Source: Elysia crispata
Taxonomy: Eukaryota; Mollusca; Gastropoda; Plakobranchidae
Direction of reading: 5' to 3'
Length of the DNA stretch: 64,000 bases
Assembly (NCBI GenBank): GCA_033675545.1
Contig: JAWDGP010002436.1
Coordinates: 988,501 to 1,052,500 of the forward strand
Shown: one piece after another, positions 13,901-25,900 of the stretch
How positions within the stretch are numbered: position 1 is the stretch's first letter
Layout of the letters: every line of letters starts with the position of its first letter
Position numbers and translations under genes: made by a program
Notes under the pieces: model-generated
The model's input: the letters and a program-made list of their open reading frames with translations, nothing else
Told to the model about the DNA's origin: nothing
The model's database searches: none

Positions 13901-16900
13901 TAATTTTGGTTAACCCAATAGCACTGGCTGAGCTTAGGAGACGTTGAACATTTTATATTTATTTGAAAAGTGAACGTAGATCTAGATTTTCGTCTATTTC
14001 ACACGTTGGACCTGGCATTGGCCTTAATTTGAAACATACTCTTTGTCTTACAGATTTTACATCCAAATTACAGATTTTTTAATTGTGGATTACTGAATTC
14101 AGTATATTGAACTAGGCAGGTATGGAGGTTGAGCAACTCTAAAACTTTAGGAAAAAAGAAATAGTGAAAATATAATTCTATGACAAGAACAATATTTTTT
14201 CATCACCTTGTGCAAAGTATAAAACTGGACGATATAATATATCGATATTGTGTAATTTTTTATATTCTCACTTTTATTTTGAACTCTAATATTGAAATTG
14301 ACATTGTAGTTGAATTCATTCAAGATATTGGTGCTGTTGAGTTGTTTACTTTATTGTATATTCATCCGAAAAACTTTGTTCTCTCCATTCTCACGCAGAG
14401 ACCTCGACGTTATTTCCAACAAAAGATAATTCTTATTTCTTCATCTGATAATAGTACAACCAATTTTTTTTTGGCAAGATACATTATCTAAATCTAGTTG
14501 ATTGTTAAGATTGATGGAAAATCCTAAGTACATCTAGATCTTGACGATCAAAATCAGACATGACCTGAGACTGTAATTATAAACAGGTTGATTTTCTACC
14601 AAAGAAAATAATGATAAATTTCAACTTAGATCTAAATCTATTTTTCGATTTACACGATCAGGTGGAGCCTAGTGAGGACCTTTAGACCTTATCAATATTG
14701 ATGACGTTTAGCTCAAATACCTATAGAGAAGATAGAGATGAGGAGAGCAATGCTCAGCACTTAAATGTTAGCTAGAATATAGGCTTTTATGTTTTCTGCA
14801 ATGAGTAAACCTTAATGATGTATCATTTGAGCCAGTAAATATAGAAAGCACTGTTAAGCAGTGACATTTGGGGGACACAGCAGCTGCTTTAGATGGGCTA
14901 CAAGATGTCAAAGAAAAACTCCACAGTGGTTGCTCTGTTTTTAATCAAATTTTCTTATTATTTGGGGGATGGAGGAAGAAGAAGATTGCAGCTGCCTACA
15001 TCTGCATTGACTGGTTTTAAAAAAGTTCAGTAACAAATTTTGTGTCAAGTTCTCATCCCTGATAAATGCTCCCTAGTTACTGAAAATAAATTGATTGTGC
15101 ATTTTCATTATCATTTGTGAAATGGAGGGTCAAAACTCAGTAATCAATAGGGTGTCAGAGTAAGATTCTCATGTACATCCCATTATTCTCTGCAGTGTAC
15201 ATTTATAGTGTCTTGTTTATATTTCCTGTCTGGATTGTTGATTGCAGTTAGTAACTTGGATTATACATATTGGTATAAAAAGCTTTAGGGCTTCTTTGGT
15301 ATTCAAAAGAGGCCTGAGATCACATTTTGAGCTGTACCTCCTATATCAATCATACCAAACTGTCAAAATTTATGTTGATTACTTCCTTTACAGACACATT
15401 TCAAGCTCTGATTCAGTTTGCAGACCATATCTCAGCAGTCACAGCAAAGGATGTGAGTAAATGCAATATTTTACTAATCAGAGATAAAACTTTCTTGTAT
15501 ATGACTCTGAGGGTGATGAATGGAATGTTAAACATTTTGAATGTTATTGGCAACCTGATATTCATATTTACTTATACATGTATATATTTGCAAACTTGCC
15601 TCACTATCACTTTCAATGTCTTGCCTAATAAACTTTGAGGAACTTGTTTGGTCATTCTTCAGTCTCTGGACAATCAGAACATTTACAACGGCTGCAACAC
15701 CTTAAAGATTGACTTCTCCAGGCTGACCAATTTAAATGTGAAATACAACAATGATAAAAGTCGTGACTTCACTAGACCAGATCTTCCCAATGGGGATGGC
15801 AATGATAATGGCATGATGATGGGAGGTAAGTGAATACATTATACCTAAGAAAAATTTTCTTTGCTGCTACAATTTTTTTTTTTTTGGTAAGGGTATTGGG
15901 GGGGGGGGGGGTGTTATCATTTTGGTTCGGGAAGATATGCTGGGAAGTTTTTTTTTTTGTTTTTTTTTTTTTTTAAGATTTAAAGATATATTATGTGTTT
16001 TGTCTACAGTTCCTATTGCAAACTCATGTTTGAAGTTATGACATTTGTTAATGATACTCGACTTTTCCTTTCCAGACATGGGAATGGGTGGTGCAGGAGT
16101 TTTAGGATCAGGTGAGCTTTCTTCAAATCTTTTATTGATACTCCTTCAAGGTGTTAAAGCCTTCAAATAAAGAAAAACAAACATTTCTTGCTATAAGCTT
16201 CAGTTCCTTCTTGTGGGGTGTAGGTGGTAGGTGGATACATATATTACTTCTGAGATTATTATGGTTTACTGAAAATTTCTGACACATTGCTCTCCTGATT
16301 TTATAACAAATATTCATATAGAGGTGTATCCAAAATATACAAATCAATTCATTATAACTCGATATTTAAGGAATATAGAGGTTCTAGGTTTACAAGAATT
16401 GTCTGTGACATGAGTAGTATGAGCAGCTAAATCAAAATGATTGTTGGACTGTTTCATTTGTCTAAAAAATTCAAGCTTTTTCTTAAATAATATAGAATCT
16501 TGTTGATGCAGATATTTACAAAAATGAAGTACAACTGTTCCTTTTTTATTTATTAAATTCTTTACGACAATTTGGAAAATTCATTTGTTTATAAACATGG
16601 CAAAGCACAGAGCAAAACAAGTTCATTTTCCTCCAACTAAAGGAATTGAACTTAAATGTCAATAAGTTCAACTTGAAAATATAACTCTAAAATTCCAAAC
16701 ATGCCAATCATTTTGCATTAGAAAATCTGTATTGTGAGGTACAAGACTTCTAGCACAGAATGATATCTGTGGTTTGTTATTGGCATATTCCAGCTAGATC
16801 TATAAAATTGTCTTAAATCAAGCTGAAAACATTTTCGATCTAGTTTGATGAGGTAAACTTTTAATGTAATGCATTTTCTGCATGTAGCTTGACGAAGTGA

Positions 16901-19900
16901 TATACTAACAGAGAGAGACTGTTGAAATTGTCAAACTGTTGTTGCTAGGGGATAAATACACGTTTGTACATATAAAACTTTTGGCCTTTAGAGGAATACA
17001 AAATATGAAAAATAAACTTAGGTTACTCTATATAAAATGTATAATGTAAGTTTTTAAAATGGTTAGAGAAAAAGCAATTGGGGGGGTAGAATTTTCCGAA
17101 AATTTCTGGAATTCCGTATATTTTGACATTTATGTGATCCTCCATATAAAGTGCTTGACTTAAACTGAAAGAGGCATGGGAAAAAAGATCTTGATCTAAT
17201 TTGATTTTTATCTAAAGATAAGTTAGAATTTTTTATCAGAGGAAAATTACAAGCTAAGATACCTTGTATTTATGAGAACTCAGGACAGAGCTACATGAAT
17301 AATGAACATTCATCAAAGGCAATAATATGTGTATTAAAATATATGCTGCTCTGATGTAGAGGAAGGCAGTCATTCACATTTTTTAAGGCCATTCAGATTT
17401 CTTTTCTTGGGGAGTTGCAGGTCAGCGATAGCTTGAAATTTTAAAAAAAATTTTTTAGTGTTGATTGAGTTGGAATTGTTGAAAATAGCTCATTAGCAAG
17501 TTAGCGCATTGCAAAGTCATTAAGATAGGTGTGTGTCAATCATTTGTTCATATCACTTGAAAATTAAGAAATTGGTATCTTAAGTTTTCATTTGAGTTGT
17601 CCAAACGGATATAAATCATCAAGCAGACAACAGTAAAATACCTGCATTTTTATAACTCATGTTAGATCCAGACTAAGCCCATGATGCTGAAAGTTCTTTT
17701 GAGTTGAAATCTTGCTCTTAAATCAGTGTTGAAAGGTTTGAAGTTATACATGATGCATTATCAATGATATACCCTGTATATCTTCAACACATAGGCCTGA
17801 TGTTATCTGGTATAGCAAGGACACCTACCTTCATTTTGATTCAAATAACTAAAATGTTAGTTAGTTGCACTTTACAAAAGAGAAAAAGAAAGCCAACTTA
17901 CAAATTTGAAAATCAAAGATATAGATTCAGGTCAAAACAAAACAAAAAAAAAAAGCTATGGTCAGATATTTCCGGAACTCTAAACATAATGAATGGTCTT
18001 AATATATCGAATATAGTCCTCAAGAGTGAACCAAATTTACCTGCAATTAATTTCATCCTTTGATATGTGCAGGAATCTGTAATTAGAAGTGGATACTAAT
18101 ACATTTTTTTTTTTTTGACCTGGGTCTTAAAAGTTAATTCTTTCAACATATAGCTCTCACCCTATTTATCAACATGCTTCCAATGGTTAATAGTATGCGG
18201 TGCACATATGGGAAGTTTTTTTTTTTTATATTACTTATTTTTTTCGGGTTGCATCAAACATTTTGCAAGGCTTAAGAATATATGAAAGACTGCAATATCA
18301 CTCTTAAGAGAAGGCGTAGTGTGTAATAAAGTTCTATTATTTGACTTTCAATTACCCTCTCTTGAGACATTTTAATCAAATAAAGCTTTTTCTAACATCT
18401 TATGTTTTATTTATCTTGCATCTTCAAGTGGAGTGAATCAAATTTTAAACTTAATATTTTCCTTTATTTTAAATCTATTTTTTTGTTGTGGATCAATTTG
18501 CCTTTTAAAAACACATGGAGAAAAACATTAACAAGTTTTGAACTCATGTTCAGGAGCTAATGCCATGATGGGAGGACTAGGAGGCTTGGGAGGTGGTGCG
18601 TTCAATCTTGGTGGAAACATGGCGAACCAATTGGGCAACCGCATGGGCAATATGCCAGGCATGAATCAAACCAACGCTGGCAGTCCATGCATTTTGGTGT
18701 CCAATCTTGATGAAGAGGTGCGTGCGTTAATGTATGTTATTGTCTTGGTGTGCCCCATGATAGCTGAGTTAGCCCTATATGTAAATTGAGCTTTTGTGGT
18801 GTTTTCAAGAATTGCAATGTTTCTAGAATGCTTAGTTACAAAGCTTATTTTTCAAATTCTGGTCAGTTGTCACAGTTCAATGGTAATATGCCCTCTGTTA
18901 AACATTTTCTCAAGACAACTGCATGTTTTGATTCTGAAATTTACTTAGCTGCACAAAAGTCTGGATAGGGGGATAGACAAAAGTTGAATAAAATTTTAGT
19001 GTAAATCATTCCTTTGTGCATCAGATTAAACATACACATCTTGTTGTCAGTTTGAATGCGATTTGTGTTGCCTTTCTTACAATTTTCCGCAATAGTTGCT
19101 CATTTTGTGGCCTTTTTTTCCATTATTTGAAAGAAGTGAAGATTTTCTATTTAGTATTTTCTCGCCAGGGCAATGTTTCTCCTTCACTGTTTTGTTCCAT
19201 GTTAGAGTGATTTTTCTAGGTTTTTTTTTATTAATTGAATTAAGCTTTTAAACCTATAAATATTTTTTCAACTCACATTCTGCAATGCAAAGGGACAAAT
19301 GTCAGTGTCGTCCTAATTTACACTAGTTTTAGTGTTGTGATAAATGTTTAGGATCTTTGTTGAGTACAATTCGTAGGACATCTGATGCATGTTTTAATTA
19401 TTTGCACATTAATTTTTCAAAATTGGTTATTTAATGTATACAAGCATTAAAGGGAAATGCATGATAACATACTTGTTTTCATTTCTTTATTGTAAAATTA
19501 TGAATAGATGCACAGCAAAAAGTAGGATTCTTTCAAATTATTTAATATAATTTTTTTCTGTTTAGATCCAGGTGCTTTCTTATCAGGTAACAAATGAACA
19601 TCATTCACAGTATGGAAATTATGTACAGAGACATTAAACACCTTTAGTTGTTATTGCTTTCATTGTTGTCTGACAAATGTTCTGGCACCTTTCCCTATTT
19701 TAAAGTCTACTGATCATTTCTTTTTCCTTTACCTTTTAATGCTTATATTTTTTTCATTCTGACATTGAAGTCAACTTTCACCAATCCTTTTTTTAATGAA
19801 CTTATTTGTTTTTTTTGTCTCTTGTCTCTTCTCATCTGGCCCGATCCCTTCCCCATGACCACCCCATCATGCCTGCCCCAATTTGCTCCTGATGCCGCTG

Positions 19901-22900
19901 GGCGACCTTTTGTCTGATCTGACTCCACGCCTGGCCACCTGCTGCTGTCGCTGCCTACCTCGACTTGCTGACCTGACTCTACCCTAACTTCGTCAAATCA
20001 CTTTGTCTCATGCTGCCTTGCCTATTAAAAAAATATTCGATCACTCTATAGAGAGTGACCCCTGACGCTCTATTTGTCTTGTTTGGTATGTCCCTCCCCC
20101 TTTTTTGGTTAGGAATTTTTTTTTATGAACCTTTACATTTTTGTCACCTCTTGAGCTTAGTTCTGAAAAGAAAAAAGAAAAAAAAAAAGAAGAGTTCTTT
20201 ACCTTTATTTCTGGCTTTTATGTCCTACTATGTCAGTACCAAGTGACTGGAGAAAAATTTTTTAGTGTATCATACCCTTTACAGAGGATCTTGTCTTTGG
20301 TTTTGATGTGCGTTTGCTGCAAATATATTTATTACTTCACCTTTAAGGGTTTAGGAACCGATCTTAAGATAACTTTATTATTCCTGTGAACGACAGTCTG
20401 CAATCCATTTGTCTTTTATGCGAGTTTATGATAAAGGCTTGATACATTCTAAAAACTGAATTTTTTGGGTGGTGGGGGCTCTTGTAAAAGTGTTTCAACC
20501 CTAAAGAAAAAGCAATAGGTAAGCATATTCATGTTTTCTAAATGCTTTTGTGAAAAATGTCTTTTTGATTAGACATGTCTTTATTTCTACTTGAAGTACC
20601 ATACCTTTTTGGAAACACTCATCAGTGTAGAAATATCCATTCTAAGCTAATAAAGCCATCTAAAATTGGAGTGAATAAAATATTACAGGATTAAGGGTAA
20701 AAGAAATGCCTGGTCCTTTGAACTATATATTTTTTTTTTAAATTTAAGTGTGGTAATTGTAACTGGTTTGTCGTGTTCATTTGCATTTTAATCTTAGGTG
20801 ATGTGTATACATGGCTTTCTAGCATAGTACTTCTTCCCCCAATATCTCACTGGTTTGCTTTATGGAAGATCTATGACACATTGACTTGCGTTATTGTATT
20901 CATTTGGGAATGATAAGACCAAGTATGGCCTTTTACAGGAGAGCATGGGGTAGCACTTTGTGCGCTGTTTTTATTGTTTGCTTTTCTTTTTTACTAAGAA
21001 CCAGTGCAGTTTTGGGTGTAGCAGTCACTTATCTTCACATTAATTATTACGGTAGTTCATTTCTATGATAAATAAAGTTATAGCAGTTTTTCTGGTGACT
21101 CGAAGAAAAGGTGGAACATTCACATTGGGAGGCAGAGCTTGATGAATCTTGTGAGAGGCCAGGCACTTTCTCTGGGTCTGGTTCTGAATTTCTTATAGCT
21201 GGCCCCAACTTAACGCTGTCTTATTTGCCATGAAAATCATATTTTATCAACTTGATCTTCTTCTCTAGAACAGATTAATTTGTATCTTAAGAAGAAATTT
21301 CTTTAATGTTCAAAGAATCCTGCTTTCCTCAATGAGCCCACTCAGAAACTGCAGTTACTGATAGTTAACTAATAATTCCTCAAATTCAATTTATTTGATC
21401 AGTATTTTTTTTATGGCAGATTTTCAATCTCACCCTCTGCAGCTAAACAAAGTTCAGATGCATGGAATAAACATTTTTTTTATTCCAGCCAACCTTACCA
21501 TTTTGTTTTCTCTTCAACAATTCAATACTTCAAATACCGGAATATGCTCTTGACTCCCTGTTTCATAAACCCATAAATTTTCATTTTATTTATTTTTTTT
21601 TTAGTGGATATCCCTAAGCCATTTCTCCTTATCCTTCCATTACTTCAGTGCAATAGGTATTTTTTTCAAACTCTGCAATTGGCTTATAAAAATGCAAGCA
21701 AATTTCAGGTGAAAGGGAGAGATGTGGAAGTGACAAAAATTGGATCTCACAAAAGTATTTTGTTTATTTTACTCTTGTATTACAAATGAAAATGGTGACC
21801 AACACTGCCACATTGCATTTCAATGAGTAGCAAATATAAACCAGTCATTTAAAATCATTTTATGCCCATGACCTAATTTTTTTTTCAAAAATTTTTTAAC
21901 AGGTGTCTATGGTAATGTGCATCGTGTGAAGATATTGTTTAACAAAAAGGACAATGCCCTCGTTCAGATGGCTGATCCATCGCAGGCTTTGCAAGGTATT
22001 GTTCATTATTCAAAATTTTTACATGATTACTATGGATGATGATACCTTTCAGATACTCATGTCGTCAATTGAATGGTATTTACTCTCTCCTTGTGATGTA
22101 TTTCATTGAAGTTACAGCGGTTCATGCATTTGAAGAATTCGGGGGTTATTTTCAATCATAAAGTGGTACATTACCGCATGCAAGATATGTAATCCACATG
22201 GCCAGAACCTGAGAGACAGGACTTCTTGATAGTAAAACAAAAGTTAAAGATAGTGTAGGCTTTTTATGTTGATTTTGAATACCCATTTTTGACTCAATTA
22301 CGAAAGATCATAACCATTCCCATTTTGAGCTGCTGTTAATAAAAGTGTAACATCATTTGCAAAATAGGTGTAGAATTCATTCTGGATTTATGTCCCTGTT
22401 CCATTTACTTATAGCCTATTTAATGATGTACACTAAAAATGTTTATTACCTTAGCACAGTTTTCTTGATAAGGGTCACATTTCTTTGAAATTTTTGGATT
22501 AATGTCAATCATGAAGGTTTTACATTGAAAATGAGCATTATTTTACTTGAGTCTATCACAGTAGCTTTAGTAACTAGGAATTGTTTTTTTTTTTTTTTTT
22601 TAATTCCAAAAACAAGTAAAATAAAGTTGTGTAACTTTTTACAGCTATCACATACTTGGACAAGGCCCGTGTTTGGGGCAAGCAGCTGAGAGTGGCTAGC
22701 TCTAAGCATCAGTTGATCCAGATGCCAAAGGATGGTCAGTCTGTAAGTGTTCCTATCAGTAAAGCACTTTTTGATTCTAATTGATACATAGGCCAAACAT
22801 GGTTTCAGGTTCTTTTATTTAACTCAACCATCTCTACTCTGAAGCTGAGGTTGCATTGGCTAAGGCCTAAACTTCTCGGGCGCTATTGCTAAATCTACCG

Positions 22901-25900
22901 AACCAACTAGTCTCACTCTTTGATTTATTTATAGTTCATCATTTTCCAACTGTGGATAGCCTTTGTGAATTCTACTAATCTTTATTTGTAATTACATGTA
23001 GAAATAGCCTCACAAGCATGAATATGAGGGTGTATGAAAATGTTCTATTTTGGCTTGAGCCCAGGTGCAGATGAATTTAAGTTTCAGAAGGCGAGGGTTG
23101 AAAGGGTTAATTAATACATTTTAAAAGATATGAAAGTTGTTGAAATAATAAAATTTGTGTTATGCTTGCCATATATTACTGCAGTGTCACCATTTATGTG
23201 TGAATAAAGATTTTCTTTCATTTTGATTATTTTCAAACTTAGGATGCAGGTTTGACAAAAGACTATGTGACAAACCCCCATCATCGGTTCAAGAGAATGG
23301 GGTCAAAGAATTACATATTCCCCCCAACTGCTGTGCTTCACTTGTACAATGTGTAAGTAAGATCAATAGTCAATTTCATGCGCAAAATTTATATGCTGAA
23401 ACCAATTTCTGAAATAAAAATGTAGATGACATGGCCTGTTATAATTTTTTAGATAATGCAAAAAACAGAGATTTGGTTGTCTGACAAACAGTGTTATTGT
23501 GAAGGGGGGGGGGGGAACCAACATAAAAACTTTTATAACATTAGTTGAAATATGGAGGGGGAGGGCCCTCTTGTAAGGCTTAGTTAATCATTCGAAGACT
23601 ACAAAAGTAGGGTTGCAGTGCAGGCATATAAATAAACTAATTAATCCTGGCTTGATCTAGCCTGTTGTTCAGACTTGTGATATGTCTCTTTTTATTTTGC
23701 CGATGTTTAACATGAGGTATCATTGTGTCTGGTTCAGCAAGAAAGAAAAACCGGTGCATGTAGCTCCATCTATTATGATTTGTTGACTGTTTGCACCACA
23801 ATATGTACCAACTGCACTCAGTATTAAGTGTTGCCTCACTTGTGTTCTTAAGATCAATCAGTGCAGTGTACAGCTATAGATAAGCTAGGACAGGTTATTT
23901 ATTTAACCTCTAATTCTAAGCACACATTTACATGAACTAAATCATTTTTTTTTAAATGCCACACGCACTGAGTGATTTCAAAAGTTAGTGTTGGGAAATA
24001 TTTTGTGTCCAGTTTTCACCCCCCTCTTTTATTAACAGCACACAAGATCTGCTGATAATGCAGTGGTTAGCATTGCTTGGTGCTTTAGAGGAAATTAAAG
24101 AGGGAGGAAAGCCGAGGACTGATAGAAAAGGCCAATAAGGATGACTGACTGGCTTGGATTTATCGGATTTGAATCACAATCACTTCAAAGGATGTTTTGA
24201 ATTTACATTAGTCAGAGTTGGGCATGAGATTTCCATTGTAACTATGGATTTTTTTTACTTATATTCTTTATCATTTGCAGTACTAATGTTTTTTATTTTA
24301 AATATTTTAGAGCCATGGAATTCGCCCTTAATTTGTAATTTTTTATTTTCAGAGCTACTTTAGAGGAGGAAGACATTCGCAGCATGTTTTCACAGTATGG
24401 CACAGTCAAGGGCTTCAAATTTTTCAAGTAAGTTACATGGGCAAGGTTAAAAGAAAGGACATTGGACTGCCATTGATCCAATTGAAAGCTGTTTCTGTCA
24501 CATAATCATAGCTAAGCACTGATATGATAATATTAAAAAAAAGTTTTTTTTCTTTTGCAGAGGAAATGCTGAAGCTTGGGAAGTTGGGTTAATCTTTGTG
24601 TCCTTATGGAAATAGATTACACCTTTTGTTAGTACCATTGTATCCATTTCAATAGATAGCTGTTTGGCACTTGATTGTGTCTAAAACTGAACCTTCAAAA
24701 GTTGGCTTTGGTGTAGCTAACTGATTTACCTGGGCAAGGGTGTCCAGCCAATCACAATTGCAAAAGAACGTAACGGTCTAGTCAAGTGAAAATCAAGCAT
24801 CTAGATATTTATACTATTGATAAAAATATAGTTTCTGACATAAAATAGCCTTAAGAAGAATAGTGGCACAAACTCATTGATAAAAATAATCACAAATTTC
24901 CTTAATTTGCTGGTATCTATCAAGCTTTAAAAGATGAACACACCAATCATCAAGTGCCATTTTTCATCAATCATGATCCAGAAAGGAAAGTTTTTGAACC
25001 AATCAGGATTGTCCATCAAGTAAATTTAAACGTCAACGTCTTACAGCTTATTCAAATGTAAGGGAATAACAGGCCTGGAAGGAACAATCTCACTTCTCAT
25101 ACCCCTCTCTATACACATACTCAAAATCAAGTGCACCCTACCTCCATTTTTATTTTTTTTTAAGCAAGGGGAAGGGGTAGACATGTACCTTTTGTCAGTA
25201 CACATGTCTTGTGCAAGTGGAACAAGCAAATCTTGGTTGCAATCAGCCCCTTTGAAGTCTTTGCAACAGGTAGACTTACCATAGATGCAGACAGGTAACT
25301 GACGCCGAGAGTATGGGACTAAGCTACAGTAAGATTGAATGGGAGAGGATGTGTTTCTCTCCCTGGCTACCATGGATTAATTGTTTCTACACAGTAAAAG
25401 AGAGGGATAAGGCATGCTTGGGTGAAAAATAACAGCTGTGTAGAGCACTTGATTGAAATTTAAGATATGCGAATGTAATGAAAGTCATGGTCTGTCAATT
25501 TTCTTAAGAGAACATTTTTTTCTCAAATCCTTTTGAGAACAAAAAATTGTGTGCCAGTCTGAAAACTAGATATTAGTATGAAAAAGTTCAGTTCGTTGGC
25601 CAAACCAAGATTTTTGCGAGTTAGGGAGTTTGTTTTCCGGTTACTGTTGTTAAAACTCGCAGCTGGTAGGGCATAACAATTATTGGAATTTAAAATTTGG
25701 GACCATTGAAGTGAGAACTGTCTTCAGTTTTAGAGGACCAGGCAGTCTGCAGGCTTTTTGAGATTTTGTGGCCAAGAATCGAGAAGCCTACAGACTTTTT
25801 GAGAGTTCATGCTCCCACCTATGGGTGTGTGTGTGCTCCGCCCAACTACTTTACTGGCAAGAGTCTGCAATAAGGCTAGGAAAAGGGGTTAAGCCCAAGG

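Larger units (their letters stand above)
10012..15825 (+). other. RRM2 of PTBP copy 1 (four exons)
   Basis: Exon 10012-10164 carries the RRM1-RRM2 linker ([15 protein letters not shown]) and the start of RRM2 ([20 protein letters not shown]). Exon 10750-10801 gives [17 protein letters not shown]. Exon 15394-15452 gives [19 protein letters not shown]. Exon 15663-15825 gives [20 protein letters not shown], followed by [20 protein letters not shown]. The last block is nearly identical to vertebrate PTBP1, where the extended RRM2 contacts RNA and the Raver1 cofactor. The 4.6-kb intron 10802-15393 is mostly repeat-derived. Confidence 0.94.
18670..22742 (+). other. RRM3 of PTBP copy 1 (four exons, including the 34-nt exon)
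   Basis: RRM3 begins at the end of exon 18554-18717 ([12 protein letters not shown]). It continues through exon 20052-20085 ([12 protein letters not shown]), exon 21903-21995 ([20 protein letters not shown], then [11 protein letters not shown]) and exon 22645-22742 ([20 protein letters not shown], then [13 protein letters not shown]). Human PTBP1 reads SVLLVSNLNPERVTPQSLF at the first junction. The middle exon is 34 nt, so it is not a multiple of three. Confidence 0.94.

Noticed and set aside
24060-24100. CAGTGGTTAGCATTG as a tRNA-like or SINE box A
   Set aside because: No box B at the right distance and no cloverleaf; a single short match is not enough.
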